From contig NZ_CP102589.1 in assembly GCF_032818155.1 (NCBI RefSeq), positions 2,776,001 to 2,840,000 on the forward strand: DNA of 64,000 bases, read 5' to 3'. The notes below the pieces were generated by a model. The model made no database searches. It was not told where the DNA came from and saw nothing but the letters and a program-made list of their open reading frames with translations. Positions 35,433 to 42,768 of this stretch are shown here, in pieces. Position 1 is the first letter of the stretch, and every line of letters begins with the position of its first letter. Position numbers and translations under genes: made by a program. Origin of the DNA: Niallia taxi (GTDB lineage: Bacteria > Bacillota > Bacilli > Bacillales > Cytobacillaceae).

Positions 35433-36371
35433 TTAAAATAATCGTTTTCTCCGTAAGACAATCGCTGTCAGGCAGGACAAAACAAATGAAATTGCTAACG
35501 CTACAAAAAAAGCATGCTTATAATCTTGAAATGGTATGTTAACATTCATTCCATAAAAGCTTGCGACTATTGTTGGAAGAGAAAGAACTATTGTAACAGA
35601 TGTTAAGAATTTCATAACCATGCTGACATTATTAGAAATAATCGACGCAAATGCATCCATCATACCGCTTAAAATCGACGCATGTGTTTGAGCCATCTCT
35701 ATCGCCTGCTGATTTTCAATAATAACATCCTCCAGCAAATCTTGATCATCCTCGTACATTTTTAAAAATCTGGTATTCATCATTTTATTCATGACAATAT
35801 TATTCGATTTAAGTGATGTTGTAAAATAAACAAGACTTTTTTGTAGATGAAGAAGAGAAAACAGTTCCTTGTTTTTCATTGATTGCAGAAGCTGGTCTTC
35901 AATTGTGTCAATCTTTTTACTGATTTGTTTAAGATATTTTAAATAAGACGTTGACATGCTATACAGTATTTGGAAAGCAAATCTTGTTCTTTTATACGTA
36001 AAGAAATCCTTAACCTTTCCTTGTGAAAAAGCATGAAAAATCGGATTATCCTTGAGACAAATTGTCACAAAACAATTTTTGGCAATGATAATTCCTAAAG
36101 GAATTGTATCATACATTGGTTTTTTCTTATCATCAAAGGTTACAGACGGAATGTTGACGATTATTAATATATCATCGCCATCTTTTTCTATCCGTGAACG
36201 TTCCTCTTCATCCAAAGAATCCTTTAAAAATTCAATTGGTATATCAAGCTCTGCTGCAATGTACTGAATCTCCTGCTCTTTTGGAGCAACTAGATTAATC
36301 CAGCAGCCGCTCGTAATTTTATTCGTTTCCTTAAGTACTCCTTCTTCGTTAGAAAGATAAATATTTAACAT
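35433..36371 (-). CDS. corA: CorA-family Mg2+/Co2+ transporter
   Basis: Product of 312 residues. A cytosolic alpha/beta domain and long stalk helix (about 1-250) precede two C-terminal membrane helices. The first is followed by the GMN signature (SFYGMNVNIPF), the selectivity motif of CorA channels. The basic C-terminus (VLRRKRLF) is cytosolic. CorA pentamers admit Mg2+ down the membrane potential. The start at 36371 has GAGGAGG 7 nt upstream. That ribosome binding site is part of a hairpin that competes with pairing to an upstream leader ORF (36400-36522); see findings. Confidence 0.92.
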   Translation of the reverse strand: MLNIYLSNEEGVLKETNKITSGCWINLVAPKEQEIQYIAAELDIPIEFLKDSLDEEERSRIEKDGDDILIIVNIPSVTFDDKKKPMYDTIPLGIIIAKNCFVTICLKDNPIFHAFSQGKVKDFFTYKRTRFAFQILYSMSTSYLKYLKQISKKIDTIEDQLLQSMKNKELFSLLHLQKSLVYFTTSLKSNNIVMNKMMNTRFLKMYEDDQDLLEDVIIENQQAIEMAQTHASILSGMMDAFASIISNNVSMVMKFLTSVTIVLSLPTIVASFYGMNVNIPFQDYKHAFFVALAISFVLSCLTAIVLRRKRLF

Positions 36372-36378
36372 GGTAAAA

Positions 36379-36399
36379 CCTCCTCTTATTGTGAGGAAG
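36379..36399 (-). promoter_or_regulatory. Hairpin covering the corA ribosome binding site
   Basis: Minus-strand CTTCCTC (36399-36393), loop ACAATAA, and GAGGAGG (36385-36379), the corA ribosome binding site; 7 bp with one G-U. The same CTTCCTC strand also belongs to an 11-bp helix with the leader ORF (TTGACTTCCTC 36403-36393 with GGGGAAGTCAA 36477-36467, one G-U). The two states exclude one another. Confidence 0.6.
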
Positions 36400-36522
36400 T
36401 CAAATGCGTTGCCATAAACAAGCTGAATTTTCACTCGTATTCAAAATTAAACGGAATGACTCCTTATTGACTTCCCCCTGTCTCGACTCGGGCTCAGGTT
36501 CACTGCAATAATGACTACTCAT
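36400..36522 (-). CDS. Putative corA leader peptide (40 aa)
   Basis: ATG at 36522 with AAAGGAGTTGA 6 nt upstream. The frame begins MSSHYCSEPEPESRQGEVNK and ends 28 bp before the corA ATG. The acidic/proline run EPEPE is at codons 8-12. Codons 16-19 hold GGGGAAGTCAA, which can pair with sequence spanning its own stop codon and freeing the corA ribosome binding site. No family is recognised. The position, the strong ribosome binding site and this arrangement suggest a cis-acting leader like enterobacterial mgtL or corL, rather than a functional protein. Confidence 0.6.
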   Translation of the reverse strand: MSSHYCSEPEPESRQGEVNKESFRLILNTSENSACLWQRI

Positions 36523-36734
36523 AAAAATTCAACTCCTTTAGTTTCTGTTTTAAATACTATTACATTTTACTTGAATTCTTTATTTTTGCAACTAAACTAG
36601 CAAACTTTTTAAAAAATTAATAAAACCAATTTGTTAGTCTGATTCTTTCCCAAATTAGCAAATCCATATTCCTAATTACCACCACATCATTGAATGAATT
36701 CCAGAGACCTTTTTCCTGTGGCCATACAATATTA

Positions 36735-37103
36735 TTATTTACTGTCTTTAACAAACGCTATATCTAAAAAAGCTATTCCTAAAGAGCAGCCTAACGGAGT
36801 CCAAATAAACTGCATTGTTTCAATATATTCAGGCCGTATAAAGAGGTCTAACAAAAAGGAAAACAAAGTTAAGATTATAAACCATTTTATGAATTTAATT
36901 GTCCTATTCCTAATTTCCACCTTGCCTGCTTTTTTCCAATAAAAGAAAGATAGGACCAAAAGATATAACACATACAGGAATAGAAATAAAAGATACCCAT
37001 ACAAAACCATATTTGATGTATTTGCCACAAAAACTAGCACTGTTGCTATCACAAACAACACAAATAAGAGCCTATTTAACCAAACAATCTTTTTCACTAG
37101 CAT
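36735..37103 (-). CDS. Hypothetical membrane protein (122 aa)
   Basis: Four hydrophobic helices (LLFVLFVIATVLVFVAN; MVLYGYLLFLFLYVLYLLVLSFF; FIKWFIILTLFSFLLDLFI; GCSLGIAFLDIAFV) with short basic loops. The start codon is ATG/TTG-type at 37103; no strong alternative is seen. Codon use resembles that of neighbouring genes. No family recognised, no operon partner within 60 bp except the minus-strand gene upstream at 37167-37613. Confidence 0.65.
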   Translation of the reverse strand: MLVKKIVWLNRLLFVLFVIATVLVFVANTSNMVLYGYLLFLFLYVLYLLVLSFFYWKKAGKVEIRNRTIKFIKWFIILTLFSFLLDLFIRPEYIETMQFIWTPLGCSLGIAFLDIAFVKDSK

Positions 37104-37166
37104 TCACTCCTTAACCATTTATACTGAAAAATCTCGTATACCTAAAATACAATCTGTCAAAGAAAG

Positions 37167-37613
37167 TTAATCGTCACTGCCCTCCTCTAGAATCCAGGGA
37201 ATTTCTGTTTCAAAGTTCAACTGAAATACAGGCTCTGAAAAGCTCTCTGGTACCTGATTATTTTCCTTTGATAAACAAAATGCCAATTTATCGAGCGTAT
37301 ATGTATGATGGTCCTGCCAGTTTGACATTGTACAAGTTTCACCTGTTAGGATTCTGCCGACAACATGATAAAACCCAATATACTGGTGATTATTATCCGC
37401 TTCAGTTGGAAAATGAGAAAGCATAACAGGTTTTTCTGGCATAATGCCTAGTTTCATAAAAAAGGAAGTTTGTCTATCTTCCAAGCTTAAGACTGTCGAA
37501 GCGAAATTTCGACAATAAGAGCAATCACATATCTCTATTTCATTACGATAATATTCGGCCGTTTTCTCAACATCGACTTCCAAAAGCCAATTCTTTATTA
37601 CTATTTTTTTCAA
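37167..37613 (-). CDS. Hypothetical protein with CxCxxC cluster
   Basis: Product of 148 residues from a TTG start at 37613 (AGAGGGAAATACTG upstream). It contains an N-terminal CDCSYCRNF cluster (about residues 29-37), which could bind metal, and aromatic-rich segments (HFPTEADNNHQYIGFYHVVGRIL; MSNWQDHHTYTLDKLAF). It appears soluble. Similar proteins occur in Bacillus as far as I recall, without assigned function. It may share a transcript with the membrane protein gene downstream (63-bp gap). Confidence 0.65.
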   Translation of the reverse strand: MKKIVIKNWLLEVDVEKTAEYYRNEIEICDCSYCRNFASTVLSLEDRQTSFFMKLGIMPEKPVMLSHFPTEADNNHQYIGFYHVVGRILTGETCTMSNWQDHHTYTLDKLAFCLSKENNQVPESFSEPVFQLNFETEIPWILEEGSDD

Positions 37614-37714
37614 CAGTATTTCCCTCTTTCACTATTTTCAAATACTAATTAACTATCGAAAACATACAACTTCCGTATATAGCTGTCAACAATTACCTTA
37701 AAAAAAAGGAATTA

Positions 37715-37744
37715 TTGACTAAAAAACCGACCGGACGGTACAAT
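37715..37744 (+). promoter_or_regulatory. Promoter with embedded TetR operator
   Basis: -35 TTGACT (37715-37720), 18-bp spacer, -10 TACAAT (37739-37744). The near-palindrome ACCGACCGGACGGT (37726-37739) fills the spacer, as expected for a repressor that blocks RNA polymerase. ACCG/CGGT half-sites around CCGG are common in TetR operators. Confidence 0.75.
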
Positions 37745-37774
37745 AAATACATATATACATTTTGGAGGAGTCGC

Positions 37775-38329
37775 ATGATGGAATCAAAAGCAGATATGAA
37801 GCGCCATCTCATTTTAGAAACAGCAAAAAAAATTATTCATGAGCATGGAATAACGAACCTCACCCTTGATGCTGTTGCTAAAAAGGCAAGCATTAGTAAG
37901 GGCGGTCTTCTTTATCACTATCCAAGTAAAGAGGCATTAATGAAGGGAATTTCCATTGCTATTTTTGAAGATTTGGAGAATTTTATGGCAGAATACGCAG
38001 AAATAGATCAAATCGAAAAAGGCAAATGGACTAGAGCTATGATCCAAGTTACGAAGGATGACTTAGAACATAATGCAGAACTGAACGTTGCCGTAATGGC
38101 TTCCTCCTTATTGGATGAAGCGGTGGCGGAAAGTATATCAAACAGCTACCAAACTGCGTTGACAAAGCTAGATAATGATGGCATTTCTCCTATCACGGCG
38201 TCTGTTATCCGCCTGGCCCTTGATGGTCTTTATTATTCACAAATGCTTGGTGTTGCTCCATTGAATAACACAAGGCAGCGTGCTGTTCTTGACCAGCTTA
38301 TGCAGATGACACATCAGGAGGATCTGTGA
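37775..38329 (+). CDS. TetR-family repressor of the SMR efflux operon
   Basis: Product of 184 residues. The N-terminal helix-turn-helix is typical: ILETAKKIIHEHGITNLTLDAVAKKASISKGGLLYHYPSKEALMKGI. The C-terminal ligand and dimer domain is all-helical. GGAGGAGTCGC precedes two adjacent ATGs (37775, 37778). It is first in an operon with two SMR genes, the same order as B. subtilis yvdTSR. Its stop overlaps the next start (TGATG). It should repress this operon through the operator in the promoter and respond to cationic compounds. Confidence 0.88.
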   Translation: MMESKADMKRHLILETAKKIIHEHGITNLTLDAVAKKASISKGGLLYHYPSKEALMKGISIAIFEDLENFMAEYAEIDQIEKGKWTRAMIQVTKDDLEHNAELNVAVMASSLLDEAVAESISNSYQTALTKLDNDGISPITASVIRLALDGLYYSQMLGVAPLNNTRQRAVLDQLMQMTHQEDL

Positions 38330-38652
38330 TGAATCCATATTTATTACTGGCAATTTCCATAATTAGTGAAGTATTTGCAAGCTCCATGCTTAAGGCAACG
38401 GACGGCTTCAGGAGACTTTTGCCGACAGTTGGGGTTGCAGTCGGCTATAGTATTGCCTTTTATGCTCTTTCCTTAACATTAAAAACATTGCCGCTTGGTA
38501 CTGCATATGCCATTTGGGCAGGTGTTGGTACGGCACTTACTGCATTGGCGGGAGCATTATTTTATAAAGAGAGCTTAAACAAAAAGAAAATACTTGGCCT
38601 TTTACTCGTTATCAGCGGGGTTGTCCTCTTAAATATTGGCGGGGCCCATTAA
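38329..38652 (+). CDS. SMR-family multidrug efflux subunit A
   Basis: Product of 107 residues with four membrane helices of the small multidrug resistance family. The essential glutamate of TM1 is in AISIISEVFASSMLKATDGF, and the family motif GTAYAIWAGVGTALTALAGALFYKE is present. Start ATG 38329 overlaps the tetR stop, with AGGAGG inside tetR. Paired with a second SMR gene 17 bp downstream, so the active pump is probably a heterodimer such as EbrAB or YvdRS. Confidence 0.92.
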   Translation: MNPYLLLAISIISEVFASSMLKATDGFRRLLPTVGVAVGYSIAFYALSLTLKTLPLGTAYAIWAGVGTALTALAGALFYKESLNKKKILGLLLVISGVVLLNIGGAH

Positions 38653-38669
38653 AGAAAGGAGTTGTTACT

Positions 38670-39017
38670 ATGAAGGGATATGTTTATTTAACCATTTCCA
38701 TCATTTCTGAGGTTTTTGCGACAACAATGCTTAAGATGGCAGAGGGCTTTACAGTGCTCCTCCCTTCCATCTGCGTCATTATTGGCTATGTACTTGCCTT
38801 TTATTTTATCTCAAAAGCACTACAATCACTACCTTTAAGCTTATCCTATGCTATTTGGTCTGGCGTTGGGACAGCTGCAACAGCATTGATTGGCGTCATT
38901 CTTTGGAAGGAACTAATTAACCCTGTCATGCTATGTGGTATTGTCCTCATTATCGGCGGTGTTTTTTTGTTAAATGGTGCGGAAAAAGGAGAAACAGCCA
39001 AAAAGCCGGCAAACTGA
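38670..39017 (+). CDS. SMR-family multidrug efflux subunit B
   Basis: Product of 115 residues, four helices: TISIISEVFATTMLKMAEGF with the conserved Glu, SLSYAIWSGVGTAATALIGVILWKE, and a short charged tail (GAEKGETAKKPAN). AAAGGAG precedes the ATG. Unequal loop charge between the two SMR subunits usually fixes antiparallel orientation in paired SMR pumps. Last gene of the operon. Confidence 0.92.
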   Translation: MKGYVYLTISIISEVFATTMLKMAEGFTVLLPSICVIIGYVLAFYFISKALQSLPLSLSYAIWSGVGTAATALIGVILWKELINPVMLCGIVLIIGGVFLLNGAEKGETAKKPAN

Positions 39018-39040
39018 GTCTGGCTTCTCGGCTGTTTTCT
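38991..39040 (+). terminator. Terminator of the tetR-SMR operon
   Basis: Nested hairpin: GAAACAGCC (38991-38999) with GGCTGTTTTC, and AAGCC with GGCTT inside, ending in a T-rich run; overlaps the last codons of the second SMR gene. Confidence 0.6.
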
Positions 39041-39042
39041 TA

Positions 39043-39870
39043 TTAAGTAGCAGCTGAACTGTTCAAATGGAAAGCAATTTCCCGAATTCTTTTATCAATT
39101 TCAGCCTCTAGCTTCTCCCGCTCTGCTGTATAAGCATAAAAGGTATCACCTTGAAGCAGATGGTCAGAGAGATTAAGCAAGCTGACTGCTTTCCGATTAA
39201 ATTTATTGGCAACAGCAAGTGTTGCTGCCGTTTCCATATCAACCCCAATATGTCCATCAAGCGACCATTTAAGAACGAGCTTGGACGTTTCAAGAAAAGG
39301 CGTGCTTGTAGATATGACACTCCCTGTTATATAGCTATAGTTCTTTTTCTCACAATACTCCATTGCTTTATTAACCAATTGCTCATCCGATTTTACGACA
39401 TTGTGTCCTGGTTTATAGTGCGAAGACACCCCATCTTCCATCTTTGCTTCTGTCACTATAAAAATATCGCCATACTTAACGGCTTGTGACAAACCGCCAA
39501 AATATCCTGTCTGAATAAAACACTTCGTTCCAATAGAAGCAAATTGATGACAAATAGCAGCTGCCATTGGACTACCATATACGTTAGCAAATCCTGTTAA
39601 CACACCATTTTGTTTGCCTAATACTGTATTCCATTTAGGAAGCAGCATATCATCACTTAATTGCTCCTTCCATAATTTTAAATTTTCTGCGTGATTCCAC
39701 TCGCCATGAATAATAAAGGATTTTGGCACATCATTACTCTCGATACCAATTGCATGCAGCCAGTCTTGCTTCGAAAACTCTCCGTACAGTTTCACATTCT
39801 CCCTCCGTCCTTTGTTACATAGTTTTTTAAGAAATGTCCTAATTCCACGAAAACGCTCTTTTATTCCCAT
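39043..39870 (-). CDS. Nucleoside phosphorylase/nucleosidase family protein
   Basis: Product of 275 residues of the PNP/UDP phosphorylase superfamily. Phosphate-loop-like GVLTGFANVYGSPMAAA, the central IQTGYFGGLSQAVKYGDIFI and the nucleoside-binding IGVDMETAATLAVANKF (D-M-E-T-A-A) are all present, followed by LLNLSDHLLQGDTF. The N-terminal 25 residues are basic and unusual for the family. Uridine- or purine-nucleoside phosphorylase activity is possible; substrate not decidable. Overlaps the upstream TPR gene by 10 bp. Confidence 0.8.
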   Translation of the reverse strand: MGIKERFRGIRTFLKKLCNKGRRENVKLYGEFSKQDWLHAIGIESNDVPKSFIIHGEWNHAENLKLWKEQLSDDMLLPKWNTVLGKQNGVLTGFANVYGSPMAAAICHQFASIGTKCFIQTGYFGGLSQAVKYGDIFIVTEAKMEDGVSSHYKPGHNVVKSDEQLVNKAMEYCEKKNYSYITGSVISTSTPFLETSKLVLKWSLDGHIGVDMETAATLAVANKFNRKAVSLLNLSDHLLQGDTFYAYTAEREKLEAEIDKRIREIAFHLNSSAAT

Positions 39871-40346
39871 ATCACATCTAATTTATCAGCATAAAAGCGT
39901 ATTGCTTTCTGATAGTTTAATAGTTGTTCATCTGCAGTCGTATCCACCAAACAAGTTAACAGTAGCTTCATTGCTTGATTGTGCTCCTTAAGATTGTAGA
40001 GGGTCATCGCGTAAAATATTTGAAAGGCTTTATTTTCAGGGAAGCTCGCTATCCCCTGTAAAAAGGTATTTCGGGACTTCTCATACTCCCCTAATGTACG
40101 ATATGTGCTGCCAAGTCCAAGTAACGCACCCTCCAATTCATCCATGTGCAATTTCAGCTCTATTGCTTTTTCATAATAGGTCACTGCTTTTCGTTCTTCC
40201 CCTAATAAATCAAAGCTCCATGCACATTGATAAAGGATAGACGCGTCCTTAGGGAATTGTTCCGCCAAGCCTAAAAGCAAGCGGTTCGATTTGACATATT
40301 CTCCACATGCTCTTAAGTGCAAGGCTGCCGATAATTTTTTTTCCAT
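39861..40346 (-). CDS. TPR-repeat protein
   Basis: Product of 161 residues with about four tetratricopeptide repeats, for example ASILYQCAWSFDLLGEERKAVTYYEKAIEL and GALLGLGSTYRTLGEYEKSRNTFLQGIASFP, similar to small Bacillus TPR proteins. It probably mediates protein contacts. Translationally coupled to the phosphorylase-like gene downstream (10-bp overlap). Confidence 0.85.
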   Translation of the reverse strand: MEKKLSAALHLRACGEYVKSNRLLLGLAEQFPKDASILYQCAWSFDLLGEERKAVTYYEKAIELKLHMDELEGALLGLGSTYRTLGEYEKSRNTFLQGIASFPENKAFQIFYAMTLYNLKEHNQAMKLLLTCLVDTTADEQLLNYQKAIRFYADKLDVIWE

Positions 40347-40471
40347 CTAATCCCTCTTTCTAATAGGCTTTCTTTACCATTCGACCATTTCAACATATCC
40401 CCTTCTTTTACTTCCGAGAAATGAGAATCATTAGATTATTTGATTATTTTTATAAATTCCACCTAAACCAC

Positions 40472-40500
40472 TTGGATTAGTTCATTTTTTTAAGTATAAT
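40472..40500 (+). promoter_or_regulatory. Promoter upstream of the 61-aa basic protein
   Basis: TTGGAT (40472-40477), 17-bp spacer, TATAAT (40495-40500). A partial Fur-like sequence TGAGAATCATTAGAT lies upstream at 40422-40436 (11 of 15 to the consensus), too weak to call alone. Confidence 0.55.
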
Positions 40501-40577
40501 GAATATACAATAATAAGAACACCAAATCAGAGTGCAAGTTTTCTTGATTTATAGACTATCCATTAGGAGGGATTACC

Positions 40578-40763
40578 GTGGTAAATCTTAATGAAGCAAA
40601 AAGAAGAATCATGATCCAAAAATTAGAGGTGTATGGCAACTATTCGTTTGATGCATTACACAGCTTTTCTCTTTCTGAATTGAATAAAAGATACCATGAG
40701 TGTATGGCAGCAATGCATCCTCATGATGGAACAGGCTCTATTAAATGGAAAAAACTGCGTTAA
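40578..40763 (+). CDS. Small basic protein, possibly Fbp-like
   Basis: Product of 61 residues from GTG at 40578 with TTAGGAGGG upstream. IQKLEVYGNYSFDALHSFSLSELNKRYHECM recalls the short 'KLxxxGxY...LyeLSLsELe' domain of Fur-regulated basic proteins (FbpA), but with weaker agreement than the protein at 46130-46291. Basic and soluble. A strong terminator follows within 85 bp. Confidence 0.55.
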   Translation: MVNLNEAKRRIMIQKLEVYGNYSFDALHSFSLSELNKRYHECMAAMHPHDGTGSIKWKKLR

Positions 40764-40847
40764 CTTTACCATTAAACCAACTTTACAGGTATGAATAATT
40801 ATATTTAATAATGACTAACTAAATGAATATGCCGATCAGTCAGCCTG

Positions 40848-40888
40848 AAGGCCCTAATGTATAGAGTTTGCTATACTTAGGGCCTTTT
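40848..40888 (+). terminator. Terminator before the sulfonate binding-protein gene
   Basis: Long stem (40848-40864 / 40871-40886) with one mismatch and a 6-nt loop, followed by TTTT. Confidence 0.75.
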
Positions 40889-40971
40889 ATTGTTCACTTG
40901 AAGGGTGGTGATAGATGCTTAACTGATTTATGTTTGTTACTTTCTATTAAAATCGTATTGGAGGATACATA

Positions 40972-41982
40972 ATGTTTTCATTAAAAAAAGCATATTTTCT
41001 ACTATCTGTGATTTTATTAACCTTAATCATTTCAGCATGCGGTGCTGCCTCGTCTACTAACGGCTCTGGTGACGGAGATGGCGAAATAACTGTAAATATC
41101 GGTGTACAGCAAAGCATTTGGCCCATCCTGCTTGCAAAGGAAAAGGGCTGGTTTGAGGAAGAGTTTGAGAAGGCTGGGGCTAAGGTCAAGTGGGTCGAAT
41201 TCCAAAGCGGTCCATCCTACTTTGAATCCATTGCCTCTAATCGCCTTGACTTCGGTCGAGTTGGTAATATACCAGTACTAGCTGGTCAAGGCGGCGGCAT
41301 AAAATTTGAGGAAATTGCCACAGCAAGCACTGGTGAGCTTGGCGATGCAATCATTGTCCCAGAGAATAGCTCTATTAAAACAGCACAGGATTTGAAAGGC
41401 AAAAAAATCGCGGTTGCAAAAGGAAGCAGCGCATATGGACTTTTATACAGATTGCTTGAAAAAGAAGGCATTAAACCATCAGAACTAGAAATCATTCAGC
41501 TTCAGCCAGATGAAGCACAGCCTGCTTTTGAAACCGGCTCTGTCGATGCATGGGCCATTTGGGAACCATATCAATCGGTTCAGGTAGTCAAAAACAAAGC
41601 GAAGGTAATCGCAACAGGCAAGGATATTGGCAGCTACAGTCCCGGCTTCCAAATTGTTCGCACCGAATTTGCGAAAGAGCATCCAGAGCTTGTAGAACTA
41701 TATTTGAAAGTAACAGAAAAAGCGACAAGATGGCAAAATGAGCATAAAGAAGAGGCAATAAAAATTTACGCAGACTTAAAAAACACAGATGAAGAAATTA
41801 TCAGCAGGGTGCTTGAAAATTCCGTGCCAGAAAATACACCTATCAGTGATGATATTATAAAGGAACAACAAGCAACAGCTGACTTGCTGTTAGAGCAAGG
41901 CGGTTTAACAAAAAAATTGGATGCAGCGGATGTTGTTAACAACACATATATCGAAAAAGTGTTGAAGGAATACGATAACTAA
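40972..41982 (+). CDS. Aliphatic sulfonate/taurine-type ABC substrate-binding lipoprotein
   Basis: Product of 336 residues, SsuA/TauA-like periplasmic-type binding protein anchored by a lipobox (LIISAC, Cys about 23). Two-lobe motifs are IGVQQSIWPILLAKEKGWFEEEF, VEFQSGPSYFESIASNRLDFGRVGNIPVL, DLKGKKIAVAKGSSAYGLLYRLL and SVDAWAIWEPYQS. It should deliver sulfonates to the SsuC/SsuB importer encoded at 44133-45748. That importer lies on the other strand, so this gene is transcribed separately. TTGGAGG precedes the ATG. Confidence 0.87.
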   Translation: MFSLKKAYFLLSVILLTLIISACGAASSTNGSGDGDGEITVNIGVQQSIWPILLAKEKGWFEEEFEKAGAKVKWVEFQSGPSYFESIASNRLDFGRVGNIPVLAGQGGGIKFEEIATASTGELGDAIIVPENSSIKTAQDLKGKKIAVAKGSSAYGLLYRLLEKEGIKPSELEIIQLQPDEAQPAFETGSVDAWAIWEPYQSVQVVKNKAKVIATGKDIGSYSPGFQIVRTEFAKEHPELVELYLKVTEKATRWQNEHKEEAIKIYADLKNTDEEIISRVLENSVPENTPISDDIIKEQQATADLLLEQGGLTKKLDAADVVNNTYIEKVLKEYDN

Positions 41983-41993
41983 AATAGAAATTT

Positions 41994-42029
41994 GCCCCCC
42001 TGTCATTTCGTAGGGGGGCCTTGTTTGTT
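41994..42029 (+). terminator. Terminator of the binding-protein gene
   Basis: GCCCCCCT (41994-42001) / AGGGGGGC (42012-42019), then a T-rich tail. Confidence 0.8.
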
Positions 42030-42180
42030 TTTAAATTCACAATCGTAAAGGTCATTATACAGCATAAAGATAATAGTCAGTAGTGAGCATATGTTTACAG
42101 AAACGCTCCTTTTTATCCGACGAAATGTTATAATACTTACAATTATTAGAAATAAATAACAAATAGAAAGGCTGATAAGA

Positions 42181-42666
42181 ATGGCATATGTAATTCGAAA
42201 AATAACACAAGAAGATATTACACAAGTTCAAGATGTAGCAAAAACGACTTGGAACGCTACTTATGAAGGAATAATTCCTGCAGAGATACAAGAAAATTTC
42301 TTGAAATCAGCCTACAATGATGACAGAATGAAGCAACGAATAGAAAGCTCTACTCTTTATGTAGCTGAAGTTGAAGGTACAGTTGTCGGGTTTGCCAACT
42401 TTTCTCCAGTAAGAGAAAATGGTAAAGTGGAGTTAGGGGCTATTTATCTTTATCCAAAGCATCAAGGGAAAGGTATTGGTTCAGCATTAGTACAAACAGG
42501 AATTAAAGATTTAGATGGTGTAAATGAAATTTATATAAATGTCGAAAAGGATAATAAGATCGGAAAGACCTTTTATGAAGCCAAGGGTTTTGAGGTTGTT
42601 AAAGAGTTTGATGACGATTTTGATGGTCATATTCTAAAGACTGTGAGAATGGTGTTAAAAGTTTAA
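42181..42666 (+). CDS. GNAT-family N-acetyltransferase
   Basis: Product of 161 residues. VELGAIYLYPKHQGKGIGSALVQTGIKDL has the acetyl-CoA loop QGKGIG, and KIGKTFYEAKGFEVVKEF is the usual end. The N-terminal DITQVQDVAKTTWNATYEGIIP fits PaiA-like or general GNATs. AGAAAGGCTGATAAG precedes the ATG. It is inserted between the two halves of the sulfonate locus and has its own terminator. Confidence 0.88.
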   Translation: MAYVIRKITQEDITQVQDVAKTTWNATYEGIIPAEIQENFLKSAYNDDRMKQRIESSTLYVAEVEGTVVGFANFSPVRENGKVELGAIYLYPKHQGKGIGSALVQTGIKDLDGVNEIYINVEKDNKIGKTFYEAKGFEVVKEFDDDFDGHILKTVRMVLKV

Positions 42667-42693
42667 AGCTCGCAAGATGCGAGCTTTTTTAGT
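42665..42693 (+). terminator. GNAT terminator
   Basis: AAAGCTCGCA (42665-42674) / TGCGAGCTTT (42678-42687), AGA loop, followed by TTT. Confidence 0.8.
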
Positions 42694-42768
42694 GCAAATA
42701 GATAATATAACTCCAAGTAAATTGGTTTTCTTGCAATTTTGATGCTTACTCTTAAACCGAACCTGTAA

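Noticed and set aside
36372..36540. Mg2+ riboswitch (M-box) upstream of corA
   Set aside because: The leader is too short and the conserved M-box core is not recognisable. The leader ORF with alternative pairing explains the region better.
40422..40436. Fur-like sequence upstream of the 61-residue basic protein
   Set aside because: Only 11 of 15 consensus positions; mentioned as weak in the promoter entry and not called.
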